Part shown: in pieces, positions 1 through 12,989 of the stretch
Layout of the letters: each line of letters opens with the position of its first letter
Numbering within the stretch: the stretch's first letter is position 1
Assembly: GCA_015680685.1 (NCBI GenBank)
Contig: MNCI01020127.1
Location: 781,347 to 845,346, forward strand
Source of the DNA: Gnetum montanum
Taxonomy: Eukaryota > Streptophyta > Gnetopsida > Gnetales > Gnetaceae
Reading direction: 5' to 3'
Length of the DNA: 64,000 nucleotides
The notes under the pieces: generated by a model
The model's input: only the letters and a program-made list of their open reading frames with translations
The model's database searches: none
Told to the model about the DNA's origin: nothing
Program-made: the position numbers and the translations under genes

Positions 1-1265
1 CTGCAAGCACTGGTTATGGAACCAAAGTGTTCCCTCTAACTAAGGCCCTTCTCGCTTCCCATTCTCTCCATTGTTTCGTCGAAATGGTGGTGGCTCTTCG
101 AAGATACATCCTTGTTATCCAAGTGGATGGTTTGACCAAATGCATTGATGCGAAGTCACTGGAAGTGGTTGGTTTCAGCTAGAGTTGGAATGAGATTCGC
201 CAAGTCACATTAATCATAAAACACACAAGGGGTTGTACACCACCTTATTCTTGGGATTCCATTCCACTTCCCTTCTCTCCACCCTTCTCTCCACTATTCA
301 CCTCATTGCTGGTTGTATCATTAGTGTATATATTTTGGTTGATGCATTATTTTCTTTTTGGTAAATTCTTATGGTCAAGACTTTAACTCTTGTTCCAAAG
401 GACATTCCCAGAGCCTACGGACTCTTTGCATGTGGGATTGTCAGGGCATTACGGGCATGAGCCTGCTTTGGGGAGGACCCACTGACATTCCTAATTGGAA
501 CATTAGTTAACTTCTTTGTCTTAACATTTTGCAATTACTTGTATTTTTTTTTCATTTCCATCTTGACATCCATTTCACTGATGCCATCGTTGTCCCTTTT
601 TACCTATCTTTCTTACTCCTTTTCTTTCTCCATTCTAACGCTACCGGAGGTTCGCGATTAGTCATGGGGGTACGGGGCCCGCTTTTTTCGATTTTTTTCC
701 TAAGCCCGAATTTTTTCATTTTTTCTCCTTAACCCCTACACCTTCGGTAGTCATCATCTACATTTTCCCCGATCCATATTAGCCATACCACAACCTAGGC
801 AATGAACCTAAACCAAAGCAAGTTATTATTTACTTAATGATTCAATTACCCTTGCTAATATATGATTGTGTTGTGTCTGCAGATGGTAATCATACAACAA
901 TGGAATGGATCTGGAGCAAACAATTGGAATGGGCAGTGCTGAAGCCGCTATGCAAGGAGTAGAATGGATAATGCGCTTACGAATGGATAATGGAAGGCGC
1001 AATCTAGGCGTTGGCAGCAGCAAGACTCTTCTCTCATCTTCTCTTCTATTCTCTCTCCTCTTTTCTCTCAGCTACCAAATGTGGCCTGATGTCATTGTAA
1101 TAAGGTGTTCACCCTTGTTGTCATGAACACCAATTGTGTCAAGTCTTGTAATAAGGAACCATTCACATGTCATTACATTAGTTCCATTTCCCCTCAATAA
1201 TCCCATACCTACTTGATATCATTGTAAGGAACTCGAGGATGAGTTTTCATTCAGTCATGGGGGTA
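1..1265 (+). mobile_element. 3' internal region of a truncated Athila-like LTR retrotransposon
   Basis: This is the non-coding 3' part of a + strand element whose body lies left of the window. It is homologous throughout to 19970-21185 of element A, sharing for example the block about accaaagtgttccctctaac and the later block around the tgtctgcagatgg string. A purine-rich polypurine tract (catgggggta, 1256-1265) abuts the LTR, which fixes the orientation as +. A 73-codon ORF at 905-1126 is discussed separately. No RT, integrase or protease can be seen in this stretch. Confidence 0.8.
905..1126 (+). other. Small ORF shared by two element copies, function unknown
   Basis: This is a 73-codon ORF about 140 bp upstream of the LTR. 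The second copy of the family has a matching open frame at 20816-21049. Both share the strings LRMDN, GSSKT and VIRCS and the same stop codon. The ORF follows a tgtctgcag string that would fit a 3' splice site. I do not recognise the product. The similarity may reflect only the common descent of non-coding DNA. Confidence 0.3.
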
Positions 1266-2356
1266 TGATGAGATGCAGATTGCACAAGCCGCGATATCGC
1301 GGCCGCCACGATATCGCATCCCCTGCGATATCGCGTATGTGATATCGCGTCTCTCCATGCGGTATCGCATACGCGATATCGCGGTCTGCCACCATATCTA
1401 TAAATAAGAGGCGGTACTCCCTTCGTTTCCCAATCCTGGCTAGAAGTAGCGAAGCTTTGGCAATTTGAACACTCCAGAGTTAGATTAATTTCCCATGTGC
1501 CCGCAGTAGGAGTCCTAGAGTGAACGGCTCTTTATTCGAGCAACTTTGTAACCTGAACACAAGTTGTGTACGGCAATAAAGACGAACTTGATTGGATAAA
1601 CCTTGCAGTACATGGTTTTATTTTATTGTTATTTATTGCTTTCCTAGTGCGCACGAGTACGACTTGATTACGAGCATCTACGGATGTGTACGGCTAATCA
1701 AGGAATCGGCTGCTCGTCGCAACGCGTGAGTACGACTTGACTACGAGCATTGTGACTGCTTGGTAACCCAGTAGCGTATTCCAGGATCTGCGCTTGGTAA
1801 TCCCAGTGGTAGTCCAATGTGTACGGCTAGTCAAGGAATCGGCTACTCATCGCTAGGCTAGAACATGTGATAAGTACGACTTGGCTACGAGCATCCACGG
1901 GTGTGTACGGCTAGCTAAGGAATCGGCTGCTTATCACACTTAGGCTAAATAGGTGCCTCAGTACAACCACTTCGAGCACTTGCGTTACGTGTGGTGATCC
2001 CAGTAACGATTAGCGTTTGGTAGCCACAGTTGCATAGTTCAGGGTGTGTTCGGTAAGTGGGAACGGATGCTGACGCTAGTTAATTTAGACTTAGGACATT
2101 AGTTAGAGTTAGTTAGTTTCTCAACCCTTTCCCTCATAGCTTAGGAGATAAACTGAAAAATACCAAAAAAATCATATACCTCAGACTTGCTTAACCATAC
2201 ACCATGACACATACAAGCAAGCCTGGGAAGACAACGAACAATTAACCCTAAGCGTTCTTTGTGGCGTTAAGGCATTTAGTCTACGGAGTTCGACCGGATC
2301 GCGCATACACACTCGTATTCGTATGGTTGAGTGTAGGGGTACCTCGCCACTCATCA
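1266..2356 (+). repeat. 3' LTR of the left Athila-like element
   Basis: This 1091-bp LTR begins TGATGAGATG directly after the polypurine tract and ends CTCGCCACTCATCA. The same termini occur in the other LTRs of this family at 13925, 15719, 21186 and 61109. A TATA box (TATAAATA) sits at 1399-1406 and an AATAAA at 1575-1580. R/U5 contains three imperfect tandem units built on gtacgacttg...acgagcat...gtgtacggcta (about 1645-1940). The partner 5' LTR lies outside the window, so its TSD cannot be tested. Confidence 0.9.
1291..1382 (+). promoter_or_regulatory. U3 array of the palindrome GCGATATCGC upstream of the TATA box
   Basis: Perfect 10-bp palindromes GCGATATCGC lie at 1291-1300, 1325-1334 and 1373-1382. 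Near copies lie between them (about 1309, 1339 and 1358). The array ends 16 bp before TATAAATA at 1399. Position immediately upstream of a TATA box suggests protein-binding sites in the U3 enhancer, but that is inference. Related arrays, more decayed, occur at the same place in the LTRs at 13925, 15719 and 61109. Confidence 0.7.
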
Positions 2357-5339
2357 ATTATGCACATATGATTATATTATACTCTATTCATGAAGCAATT
2401 ATGGACCCTGATCCTACATAGATCATTTCCCTTATTACCTTTATCATTAAACTAGGTTTTGGAGTTCATTTTAATTATAATTAAATATTGCATAAACGAG
2501 CTTTGTTGAGAAAGTAGCTTAGGATGATGTCCTACCTAGAATCTAACTTAACCGATGTGTCTAAGATATTTGAAAATACAACTTTTGACTCTTGGTTTAC
2601 TAGAATTGGAGTTACAATTTTTGAGATATCACATTTTATAGTTTGCTAAAATACTATAAAATTTTTGGCATTTTAATTGGGTGACCATGATAAGTAATGA
2701 CTAGATATGATTTTAGCATATGATTAGGTAGAATAATTTTATAAGATCCTATAGGTTCAAACAGAATTTGATTTGGAGTCTTAATGTGTGTATTACAAGC
2801 ATTTGAGTGTGAGGGCCTTAGTGGAGAGAGAAGTTTGAAAAATGAACTTATAAAAAAATATTTTGTAAAAAAAAAGAAATAAAAAAAGAATAAAAAATAA
2901 AATTTCAAATAAAGATCAATGTTGTTACAAAAAACACATTTACATGCATAATGCATACAACATATATGAATATGATGCATATTACCTTTTCTTTGCTACC
3001 TTGCATTTTCTCCACCACCTTATTTACTGCTTGTTTTTTGCTGTCCATTTTTTTTTACCATCAAGTTTGTAATCATTATTTTCAAAAATAATGTTCTATT
3101 AAATTTTTTCTAAAAGGTGGTTTGGGTCATTTCTTCTTCGTTTTAAAGCTCATTTGAGCCTAGTTTCTTCCATTTTTCTCATTATAAATAGGTTATGGCC
3201 TTATTTATATCTTGTCATAGTTTGAAGAAGGGTTTTAGGTGTGATAGACTAAGCAAAGAAAAAACCAATTGAAAGCATTAGGCAAGAAAGGAAGACTTAA
3301 GAAAATTCTAGAAGCCATGCCAACACATGCAAGGAAGGTTATTTTACTTTCCTTTCACATGGCTACTCCATATTGTTACGGACTTTCTATCTCCTCTTTG
3401 CTTCCTGCTCTTTTGTTATTTTTCTACAATTTTAATTAATATTTTGATATTTTTTAGGATTTTTGTAATTTTGGGCTTTTTTAAAAAAACTTTTTAATCT
3501 AGTTCATACCATTTTTTTTCTTTTGGTAAATTTTGAAAATTGCAAAAATTATGCCTAACTTGCCCTTGAATATTTGGAATCTGCTCATGACATAAATATG
3601 ATTTTGCAAGAATTTTCTGTAATTTGAGCTTTTATAGATTTTTGATAAATTTGGACACCTTTTGGATTTTTGGAATAAAATAATAACATTTGTAGGATAT
3701 ATTTTGCTTAGTTAGTTTGAGCCATGAATTTTTTAGATGCCCCTATCTACATGCAAGTGTGGAGTGTTCTTTGGTGGGATCCATCCCATGGGAACAAGGG
3801 TTGTTGGATTTTCTACCTTGAATTTTGATTCGTAAGTTCATGTGAGGCTATGGATTTAGTCTAGACCATGGCACAAAGTAGTTGAGTCTAGTGGTGTGCA
3901 ATAAGGCATAGCCAAGACCAATCCTTCCAATGATACTTGTGCCTCGGCTATTGAGTTGTTAGTAGTGAGGCTACTATTAAGACCTAACCGTAAGTAACTT
4001 ATTTGGGATCACAAGGATAATTTGATGATAGTAGTGAGGTTATTCCAAGACCTTTTGGTATATTCTTTTGGTATACAATTTTTTTATTTCTAGATTTTCT
4101 TAGATGAATTTCTTTTAAATTTTTGAAAAATTTATGTCATTTTTGGACTAGAAAATATTCTTGAATATCTTATTGAAAATCTTTGTCTAGCCTATAACCT
4201 AAGAATTTTGACCCATAAATGTTATGCTCCATGAAGAGGGAAATAAAATAACCTTTCTTATTTGAGGAGTTCTAACTCCTCCTGCATTTTGATGTAGAGA
4301 GCTCAAAGTAGGAAAGGAAACATTAGGAGAGGGACATAGGATGAAGGGTGGACCAATTTTATGCAAGATGGACCCTCTCAACTTGAATAATAATTTTGTT
4401 ATATTTGTATTTTGTAAAATAGAAACCTTGTACACTTCTTGAATATTTGAGCCATATACCTACTTTTGGAAATAAATAATAAGGTATGATAGATATGAAT
4501 TTTTCATTTGTGGTGTTGAAACCATAAGATTGTAAGGAACATTTTTCATTTCAATGTGTACCATATGTTTTAAAAAAATCAATATTATTTATTACTTATT
4601 AATATTTTATTATTTAGCATAGTAAATTTAAAATATGGATTACTTTATTTTTAGATGTCCAATTGAGGCAAAACAAGTATCATTGGGATCATTGTTTTAC
4701 ACACTATTTTATGATGGAACTAGAAAAATTTTTAGACAATATCCTTTTGCAGTTGCACTAATCTCAAATTTTCTCTAACTAAATTTTATTTAATTATATA
4801 TGAAAGTATTAGAAAATTTTGCTATACTATATTAATCTACTATATTTATGCTCTTAATTAATAATTTTTATCTATTTTATTACTTCCTTTTATGTTAGTA
4901 AATCAAGGTTAAATTCAGATCCTTAGGGTTTTGTAGCATCTCTATTAGTTATTTATAGGATATCTTATAGATAATTAATAGGGGTGTTAAAGAAACATTT
5001 ATATCTTAATACTATGAAGGAAGGCTTTAATTTAGAGGCAAACTATGTAACGATGACTATTTTTCATCATTTACAATGTACAATTTGCAAAACACAAATA
5101 AGATCTTACCTTGAAATATGTAAATGACTTAAAATTCCTTTTGAAGGACAGATAACACTAAATACGAACTCTACATTTTTTAATGTATTATATATTAGCA
5201 TATTATATATAAGTAAAATATTACAATTACAAATATGGTTCATCTATTTTAAATGTTATCAAAAATATTTTGTAATTTTTTTAATGATATTTTCAAAACT
5301 CATAATATATATATTTCTACTATACAATAGATCTAGAGG
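2357..5339. other. AT-rich region without recognisable genes
   Basis: I find no ORF with similarity to a known family, no LTR termini and no RNA gene here. The DNA is AT-rich with homopolymer runs. Its right edge is the insertion site of element B, with AGAGG at 5335-5339. It is probably old, unrecognisable repeat DNA. Confidence 0.5.
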
Positions 5340-6206
5340 TGATGAGTGGTGAGGTACCCCAACACTCTACCATACAAGCCACAAGCATTTACGCACAACC
5401 AAATCATAATTCGTAGATGAACAATGTAAGTATGTTAGGAGTTGATATTAGGTTCACGATCATTGTCTTCCTACTTTGAATTAGTGAAATTTGAGTGTAT
5501 GGTTTAACTCACAGTGAGGCATATGATTCGTGATGTTGTTAGGCTTAAATTACTCATACTAGTAAACATGATGAGAATGAGATAAAAATTTAAATCTAAG
5601 TAATGATGAAAATATAAATTTATCCTAGCCTATAGCGATGAGCATCTAATCTTCGTTTGCCAATCACATCTTAGGCTTATATGATCATTACTTGGATTAC
5701 TAAGTGGAGTCACCACTATGCAAATCAAGAGAAACCACTACTGGGTTACCAAATAATTACACTTAAATGCTTAAAACCAATCGTACTCATTCTATGCAAC
5801 TAATGAGCATGAAAAGTAAAGTACCTAGAAATATAAAGTGCTAAGCCAAGTAAACAAGAAAATTATGTTAAGTAAAAAAAAAAAGAGTTAAGGGAATGCT
5901 GCAATGATGAAAAATAATCTGAATCTTTATTTTTGATCATCAATTGTGCCTAAGTACAATTCACTTGAATAAAGAATATGGCAATTGCTTAACACCACAC
6001 TATGGGCATTCACTCTATGGCTAAGATTACAAAATAAAACTACAAGAGTCTAGCTAAGGATGGAATGAAAATTATTGTTGCTTGTGCATCCAAGTGTCAA
6101 TATTTATAAGGTTACACAGCTCTTGAAAAATTGTATCAATGATCATGTAGCATGAGCTATGATATCATAGATACGATATTGTACTCACAAAAAATTGGTT
6201 TTATCA
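5340..6206 (-). repeat. 3' LTR of element B
   Basis: Read on +, it begins TGATGAGTGGTGAGGTACC and ends TTTTATCA. It pairs with 25647-26499. Outer flank AGAGG forms the TSD. A polypurine-type sequence follows on the + side at 6207-6225 (minus reading: aatcctagggata next to TG). Traces of a gatatc palindrome (agctatgatatcatag, near 6150) suggest that the U3 array of this family has decayed. Confidence 0.88.
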
Positions 6207-8256
6207 TATCCCTAGGATTAACTGGAAACTCGTCCTCAAGCTAAAAAATGAGAATAAAGTCCCTTAGAAAATTAGAAGACAAACTCAAACTTGACATGAC
6301 TAACTATTTACATGACTTTGAAAGCAGCCACATTTTTGTTTTACAAAATGGACATAGTTGACAATGTCAAGACAAACAAAACAAAACAAAAGTGAAGTAG
6401 CTTAATGTAGATTTTATGTTCATGGCTGTGGAGGCTCCTCCATTGACTTCTTTCCTTTATCTATTTAAGAGTGCCTAAACCTTTTCTTCTTCTATCTTGG
6501 GGTCATGTACCATCCATGCAGATTATGCAATGTTTGATGGAGTCGGTGCATCCCATGGGCATGATAGTTTTGAGAACAACTTGATTGCTTTGACGTACCA
6601 TGTCACAAATTGGATTCATTCCTCTTTGAATTCTCTGGAGACCTTTCTTAACTCTTGATAATCAAACATCTAGCATGCCAAATTTGCTGCAACACTATCC
6701 TAAGTAATTGGCCTTGACGATTTCATGTTTTGAGTTTACCACATGTATCTTTTGTAGTGCATCCTTCTAATCTACAGAGTCTTTTTTATATAGTGCATAA
6801 ATAGTTGGTACCTATTGCTCAAGCTCATTGCATGACCACCCTATTTTCAATATGGCCAAGTTAGTGTACCGAAGGTTGGCTAACCCCATATACTTTGTTA
6901 AATCCTAAATTTGCAAGTCTTTGTTCTTTATTTTGGCATGATGGACATGCATAAGACTGTCCAAGATGGGTTACCAATCTAGTGTTTTTGTAGTGGTGGA
7001 ATTAATTTTGGCCTTTTCCATCTTGATCTCTTTCTTATTAATTTGTTTGTACATAACCACTTGGTTTTTGAGATGTTCCTTGAGCTTCTCATGCTTTTTA
7101 GCCTCATTCTATCCCATGCTTATTTCAATTGTAGACTTTTAGTAGATGGCATGTACTTCTTCCATTGATAATGTCTTGGTTGACACAAATGAACTATTCT
7201 TGTAATTAATGAATACTTTCTTCAAGAACATTTTTTTGCTTCTCAATATTCGTCAACTGGGTGTTGTCTATAGTAGGATTTTGGTTCTCCTCTTCTAGGA
7301 TAGTGAGGGCTTTGGTGTGTACATATGTTTGAGCTTTAGCTAGTTGTGTTACATACAACCTTTTCTCTCTCCATCTCTACTTGTATATTTTAGGGTACCA
7401 GCTACCTAACTTAATAAGTTCTATATTTTTTAAGTTGGTCTAGGGCTACAAATTATGCAGGGTCCCTTCTCTTTGTTCTCAGAGCTACTAGTCTAGCCTA
7501 TAACCTCTACACTTCATTCTCAACATGCTCTAACCTCATTTTTGCCATTACCAACTTTTCTTTTATGGCTATCAGATCAAACTACATTATAGTGATATCA
7601 CTGAGGATATCAAAGAGATTCTACATGACTTGGCCTATCTATAGTAGTCTATCAAGAACATCCTCATGTTCTACTAGTGTCATAGATGTACTAGTTAGCA
7701 TTTGAGCAGCTATGGCTCCACAAATATCAGCTGGTTGCAAAATGGAAACATTGAATGATTCTTTGATGTGGTTTATTACCTTTGTTGCTCTTACTACATC
7801 CTGGTGTTACATTATAAAAATTGTGACACCTTCATTAGTTTCTAGCATCACTTAGAAGGATGTAGCATTTGTAGATATCTATTATGCCCAATCATCCTCT
7901 TCTCCTAGTTTCAAAGATACCTACCCAGTAGCAGGTCATATGGAAATTGTAGACCTTATGGAGCTATCTATTACTTGGTAAAGGATGGTACCCTCTCTTT
8001 CTTCCTAACTGATAGTGTCTACAATTTGGTGTAGATGGCTCATGGAAGGTTAATAGTCTTGCGGCAGTAGTAAAGCTTGTTGTATAGGCCTATCACCTAT
8101 AGATGTTAACCCATTGGGTCATGCATGTTGCTACTATCTAGTAGCTAGAATATTACATGCAGGTGTAGAACCTAAGGCTCTCTCAATGCCTACTGGCTTC
8201 TCTAGCTAATCCTTCTTGGGTGGAACTAGCTTTGACATTTCAATGTAGGATGCATT
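6207..8256 (-). other. 3' non-coding region of element B
   Basis: This lies between the additional-ORF pseudogene and the polypurine tract. The tract at 6207-6225 reads aatcctagggata on the minus strand, next to the LTR start. I see no recognisable coding similarity in the rest. Confidence 0.6.
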
Positions 8257-9141
8257 CTAGGCTTTCCTTGAAACATTTTTTATGTAGCCTAGGATCCCCA
8301 CTTGTTTGCATAGCTTCCTAATTAGGGAATGGAATGGCAATGTCAATTTTTCTACCTTCTTCTCTTCAAAACTTCTCTGGATCTCTAGGAAGAGAAAATG
8401 GATGATGTTGGTATTGAACTTTTCCATCAAGTTTTCACTTCCTCTAGCTACATAAGTAGAGATCCTATTGAGTGTTTTAGTTGGAAATAGATGGTAGGTT
8501 TCAATCTTGAAATAAATTTTCACTTCAATAGTTAGCTCACTTTAGTCCTTGTCCTCTTGGCCATAGGCTCTTTCTAGCCACAAATTTTTTACATTGATGT
8601 TGGACCTTGTAAGTATTTGTGTGACATTATCTCCAACATTTGAAATGTTTAAGGCCTTTTCTATTACCTCAATAGAATATGGCATGAAGACTCCTTCAAT
8701 TTTTACTATCACATCATCCTACTTGTTTTTCCAAAACTAATAAACTTCTTCCAAATCCCATTTGACATTACTTGACAAGGTTGACGATAAGGAAGAGGCT
8801 TTCAATTATGTCTTAATAGATTTTGGAGAAAACTCCATGAATGATCCATAGTTTAATTCCATAATAACCATGGACCTTATGGATTTCTCTTGGATGGCCT
8901 GGATGTAGTTTGCAGATAGCGCAAGATTTTGTCTCTATTTTGGTGCTAGCAGTGCCTCTGCTCTAGCTTGTGCTAACTATTTAGTAGCAAGGGTTTGTTA
9001 ATGAATGCTAAATAATTGAACCTCCTACTTTGCATGTTTAGCCTATGGAGTTTTTTCTTTTGCTTGGCCTCTTCGTTGGTTTCTTAGTCTCTTACTGCTA
9101 GGCTATTAGGGTTCCTCTACTACGGATCTCTTTGGAGCCAT
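8257..9141 (-). pseudogene. Additional ORF (plant transposon-protein-like domain) of element B, decayed
   Basis: Reading minus from an ATG at 9141, a frame continues with several nonsense codons to 8257. The longest open part is 8523-8257. Visible features follow the pattern of the plant-transposon-protein/plant-mobile-type domain found in additional ORFs of gypsy elements: a GVFMPYS segment followed by an alanine- and leucine-rich stretch, then PTKTLNRIS, then LTLPFHSLIRKLCKQVGI, matching the usual F-P-x-L-I-x-x-L-C-x-x-x-G-V ending. It lies between integrase and the 3' LTR in sense, the usual place for the third ORF of Athila elements. Its function in the life cycle is not established. Similarity is judged by eye. 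Confidence 0.6.
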
Positions 9142-11639
9142 TTGTAATCATTAAGAATTCAAGATTATTAAGGAATTTCAAAAAATTTTTAATGGTTCAT
9201 AATCCTTTCCTATATTCTTAATTTGATCTAGTTCTTATCATTTTCATTAGTTGTAGTTCTTATCATGATTAGAGAGTTAGAGAAATTTTAAAAAGAAACC
9301 CCTAATTGTTATATCTTTGATTATTATGGCCTTTCACAGTTACCATTTTCTTGTTTTTTATACCATGGAATGGTTGGTTAAGAGAATTAGTTAGGTCTAT
9401 TGGCTTTTATTTTATTATTTAATTAAAACATTGTTATTATATTCTTAAACTTAGCCTTTATATTATCTTATGAGTGCTAGGAACTTTTGGCTCAACTTTC
9501 CTTATCCATGTGCAATACCCCCCCTCCCCCCACTACTAGGTTGAGCACATCGAGATCAACGAGGTTTAAGAATTTTGCAAATTAGAGTTGTGAAGAGGAA
9601 GTTAGGTAGTTGGGAAGTTTAGGTGTTAGATCTTAGAAAAACTACAAAAGCTCCCCTTGCTTTGAAATGGAAAAATGAAAAAATGTCTAACTCCCTACAT
9701 ATATACATATATATCTATCTATCTATATCTATATATATATATAGTTTTTTATATGTGCAACATCATTGATGTGACATCGTAGCTCTAACATCGTAGGTCA
9801 TATGACATCATTACTAAAAAATTTTGAATTTTTGATAGAAACATTGAGTCAATTGGATAATTTGGAAGATGTAAAGGTTGTCTAAAGGGTCTTGAATCAT
9901 AGATGATGTTTGGATTATAAAAATTTGGCATTCAAATGTCATGAGAAAGGAATCTTAGACAATGAAGGTCAATTGGGTATATATGAGATGGATTGAGAAT
10001 TATTAATGTATGGACAGATTATAAAAATTTTGGAAAGTAAACTTTGAGTGCTAAAGTGTCTTGGAGGCATAAGATGATGTGGAATTTGTTGTTAGGTATG
10101 AAGTACAAGAGTTATACAAGTGGGTCCTCCCAAAAGCAAGCTTCAGCCCTTAGTGCCCTTGTATAATCATGCCTATAAGTGTTCATAGGCACTTAAGGAG
10201 TTGAATATAGAACATACCTATCTTGCAAAACACACATTTTAGTATCTCTAGAATGGAAAAATAACACTATATTATACAAAACCATAAAATTATGATAATA
10301 TATACTAGTGAGGTGGAACAAGATTAGAAAGGATTGCAAAAATTGGGACGTGAGATGTCTTACCATAGGCATAATGAATTATTATGTATAATGTATAGTT
10401 AAAATGATCATTAGCCTTTCTATCCAATATCCAAACCAAGTCCAAACCTCTTTCTAGTGACATCGCATTGTATCATCCCCAAAACTAACAACCACAAGAC
10501 TACCACTATTGCAAGATGTATTACTACTTGATACTATTGTTCAAGAAAGGAATTTATTAATAGTGTACTTATTTTTGAGAAGCCACCTACCTTCAGGCAT
10601 GGGTAACATGTCTTTCTAGTGGAATCCCTAGAAATTTTATTTTGTTCTTCTATTATATTTTTACTATGTTAACCTTACTAGTGGACTATCTTCAAGCATG
10701 GGTAACATGTCTTTCCAGTGACATGGTAAGGCAACACTTATTATACTCATACTTCCATATTTTTTTAGAGTTGAAGAAAATAACATAATCTCAATAATAG
10801 GATAAGGCTCATAGGAGTAGTCTCATAGAATCCAAAAATCCCCTTGATATCATACCTCTTTCATTCCTACTTGGTTCTTCACTTTTTATCCAGGCATACT
10901 AATTCATAAGTTTATTTTCGTTTTATTATGAAAAGAATATCATTATGACCATGGTAAGAACCTCTTATTATTGGAAATGGATGGATAAATGACATGGTCT
11001 CACTATATATAAAATCTTTCATAATTTAATAATATAGGGTAATCTTCACCTTATTGGGATTACATCTTGCTTTATTCCTCTGTACTTTATTGAAAAGAAA
11101 CCAACAAAAATATATACAAGACAAATGATGAAAATCATAGAAAAATGGAAAAATTGGAGAAATAATTTGAAAGATATTAAATAATAGCAAATGATTAAAA
11201 AATGAAAAAGTATAAAAGAATGAAAAGATATCAAATAATGTGAAAAAGTAATAAGAAAAGAAAAGGATTCAGTTCAATGCCTAAGTATCACATAGGATAT
11301 CCCCATGACCATCATTGAAAATAGTCAAGTAGAAGATTAAATAGGTTGAGGATAGCTTAATGAGCTAGGTAGAATTCACAGAGGAATTAGGATGTTCATG
11401 GTATGGTTTGACCTATTAAATATTGAATAGAATAAGTGTGTGGCTTGGTTGGGTGGTATATTTGCATGGCACCTAAGGGATATGTTGCTTGGACAATGTA
11501 GGGTCTTTCCCATAAGGTATGGAACTTAGCTTTCTATGGTACATGACTAGGATTATAATATAGGAGTTTATTGCTTGATTGAATTGATACTTTTCATATG
11601 TGTGTGTCATGCTTATGTATTTCATTGCTCATCAAGGCT
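9142..11639 (-). other. Spacer of element B between integrase and additional ORF
   Basis: No coding similarity was found. A poly-C tract (about 9520-9532) and a TATC/TA microsatellite (about 9700-9742) are present. The ORF at 11046-11234 is hydrophobic low-complexity translation and is not supported. Confidence 0.5.
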
Positions 11640-12655
11640 ATGACTTTGTTTTCCTTTAAAAGGTTGAGATTTGTAAGACTTTCTTTCTAAGCTAAGCTTA
11701 AGTTAGGTTAAGTTTACTAGTAGTAGCTAACATTTGTATCTCTAATTGGATTGGTAGCATAGGAAGTTTTCCATAAACTAGCTCATAGGAAGTTTTTCAT
11801 GTGGTCCTATAGGCCCATAGAACACCATTCACTTTAGTGCTCTAATATTTCCTAAATCGACTAACTATTTTAGTTAATATTTTTGTAATCTCCCAGTTAG
11901 TCACTTTCACTTAATGATTCACTTGGGGGTGGTATGATGTAGTCAACTTATGGTTCATCCTAAGTTGTTGCATGAGCTTTTTGAATGTAGCACCCATGGT
12001 GTTTCATTGTCAAATATGAGCATTTTTGGTACTCTAAACTTATTTACCATGTGATGTTGAAAGAATTTATTATCTGTATTTATTGTACAATCCTTGATTG
12101 TAGTTAGTTCTATCTATTTAGTACAATAATAAACCATTAATATAATGTAGGCTTTCCTTTTTAACATCAATGCGATAGATTCCATGAAATCAATTTTCCA
12201 TATGTCAAATCATTCTAATGGCTTAATTCATTATTTTGTCCCTTCATTCCTAGTCATTATTCCTCCATCATGCTAAGATCTCTCATAAGACTATTTCAAT
12301 TATGTGCATCCTAGAATATGTTAGGCCAGAATTAGCATGCCACCATCAACTTTAGTGCTATCTTGCATCTTGCATAGTGACCACCGCATGGTCCTTCATG
12401 TACATCTTGTTGAATTCTTTGTTGGTTCTTTTTTGGGACACAACATCTTGCTAATCCATCAACATAGATCTTGTAAATATTCCCATTTATTTCCATATAT
12501 TGCTTTACTTTATGGAGGAACTACTCTTTTTATTTTCTATTCCACTTAACAAGAAGTTCTTGTGTGAGAAGATAATTCATATATTCATTGATCCATAACT
12601 TCTCTATCAAGTTAATAGCCATTATTATCTTTTTGAATAAATTCTCATTAGAAAA
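11640..12655 (-). pseudogene. Integrase of element B, decayed
   Basis: Minus-strand translation in shifting frames shows the integrase core in order. IWKIDFMES near 12190 corresponds to the first catalytic Asp block. VNKFRVPKM...FDNE near 12010 corresponds to the second Asp block, normally DNG, so the glycine is lost. SYHPQVNH near 11925 corresponds to YHPQTNGQ-E, with the region around the catalytic Glu altered. WAYRTT and ELVYGKLP near 11790 match the conserved downstream block. Numerous stops and frameshifts make it non-functional. It follows RNase H directly, as in gypsy pol. Confidence 0.75.
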
Positions 12656-12928
12656 CTAGTCTAATAATGGCTCTTCTTGCTTCTGTAGTTCCCATATTAA
12701 TCTTAACAAGTGATCTGCTACAACATTCTTTGTCCCTTTCTTATGGATCATAGTGATGTGAAATTCTTGTATTGTTACAAGCCACCTTATCATCCTAGGA
12801 CTCACCACTGGTTTATTCATAATAAATCTTATTGCATAATGGTTCATGTGGTCATAAATTGGGTACTCAAGCATGTAATGTTTGAATTTTTCTAGAACAT
12901 ACACCATGGTCATAAGCTCCTTTTCCAT
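12656..12928 (-). pseudogene. RNase H region of element B pol
   Basis: An open 90-codon minus-strand stretch shows MEKELMTMVYVLEKF, then PRMIRWLVTIQEF, then HKKGTKNVVADHL. These are the hallmark strings of Athila-clade RNase H (E-K-E-L-L-A-V-V-Y-A-L-E-K-F; P-R-L-I-R-W; K-K-G-x-E-N-x-V-A-D-H-L-S-R-L). The open part has no internal stop, but upstream RNase H sequence (12929-13150) is broken. This stretch gives the best evidence for the clade. Confidence 0.85.
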
Positions 12929-12989
12929 AGTGGTGTAATTAAGTTGTGCTCTAGTGATGCTTTTTCTAGCATAATGTCTGTAGTATGAC

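Noticed and set aside
2654-2980. ORF of 108 codons on the minus strand
   Set aside because: Low-complexity Phe/Tyr/Ile-rich translation of A-rich DNA; no domain and no second copy.
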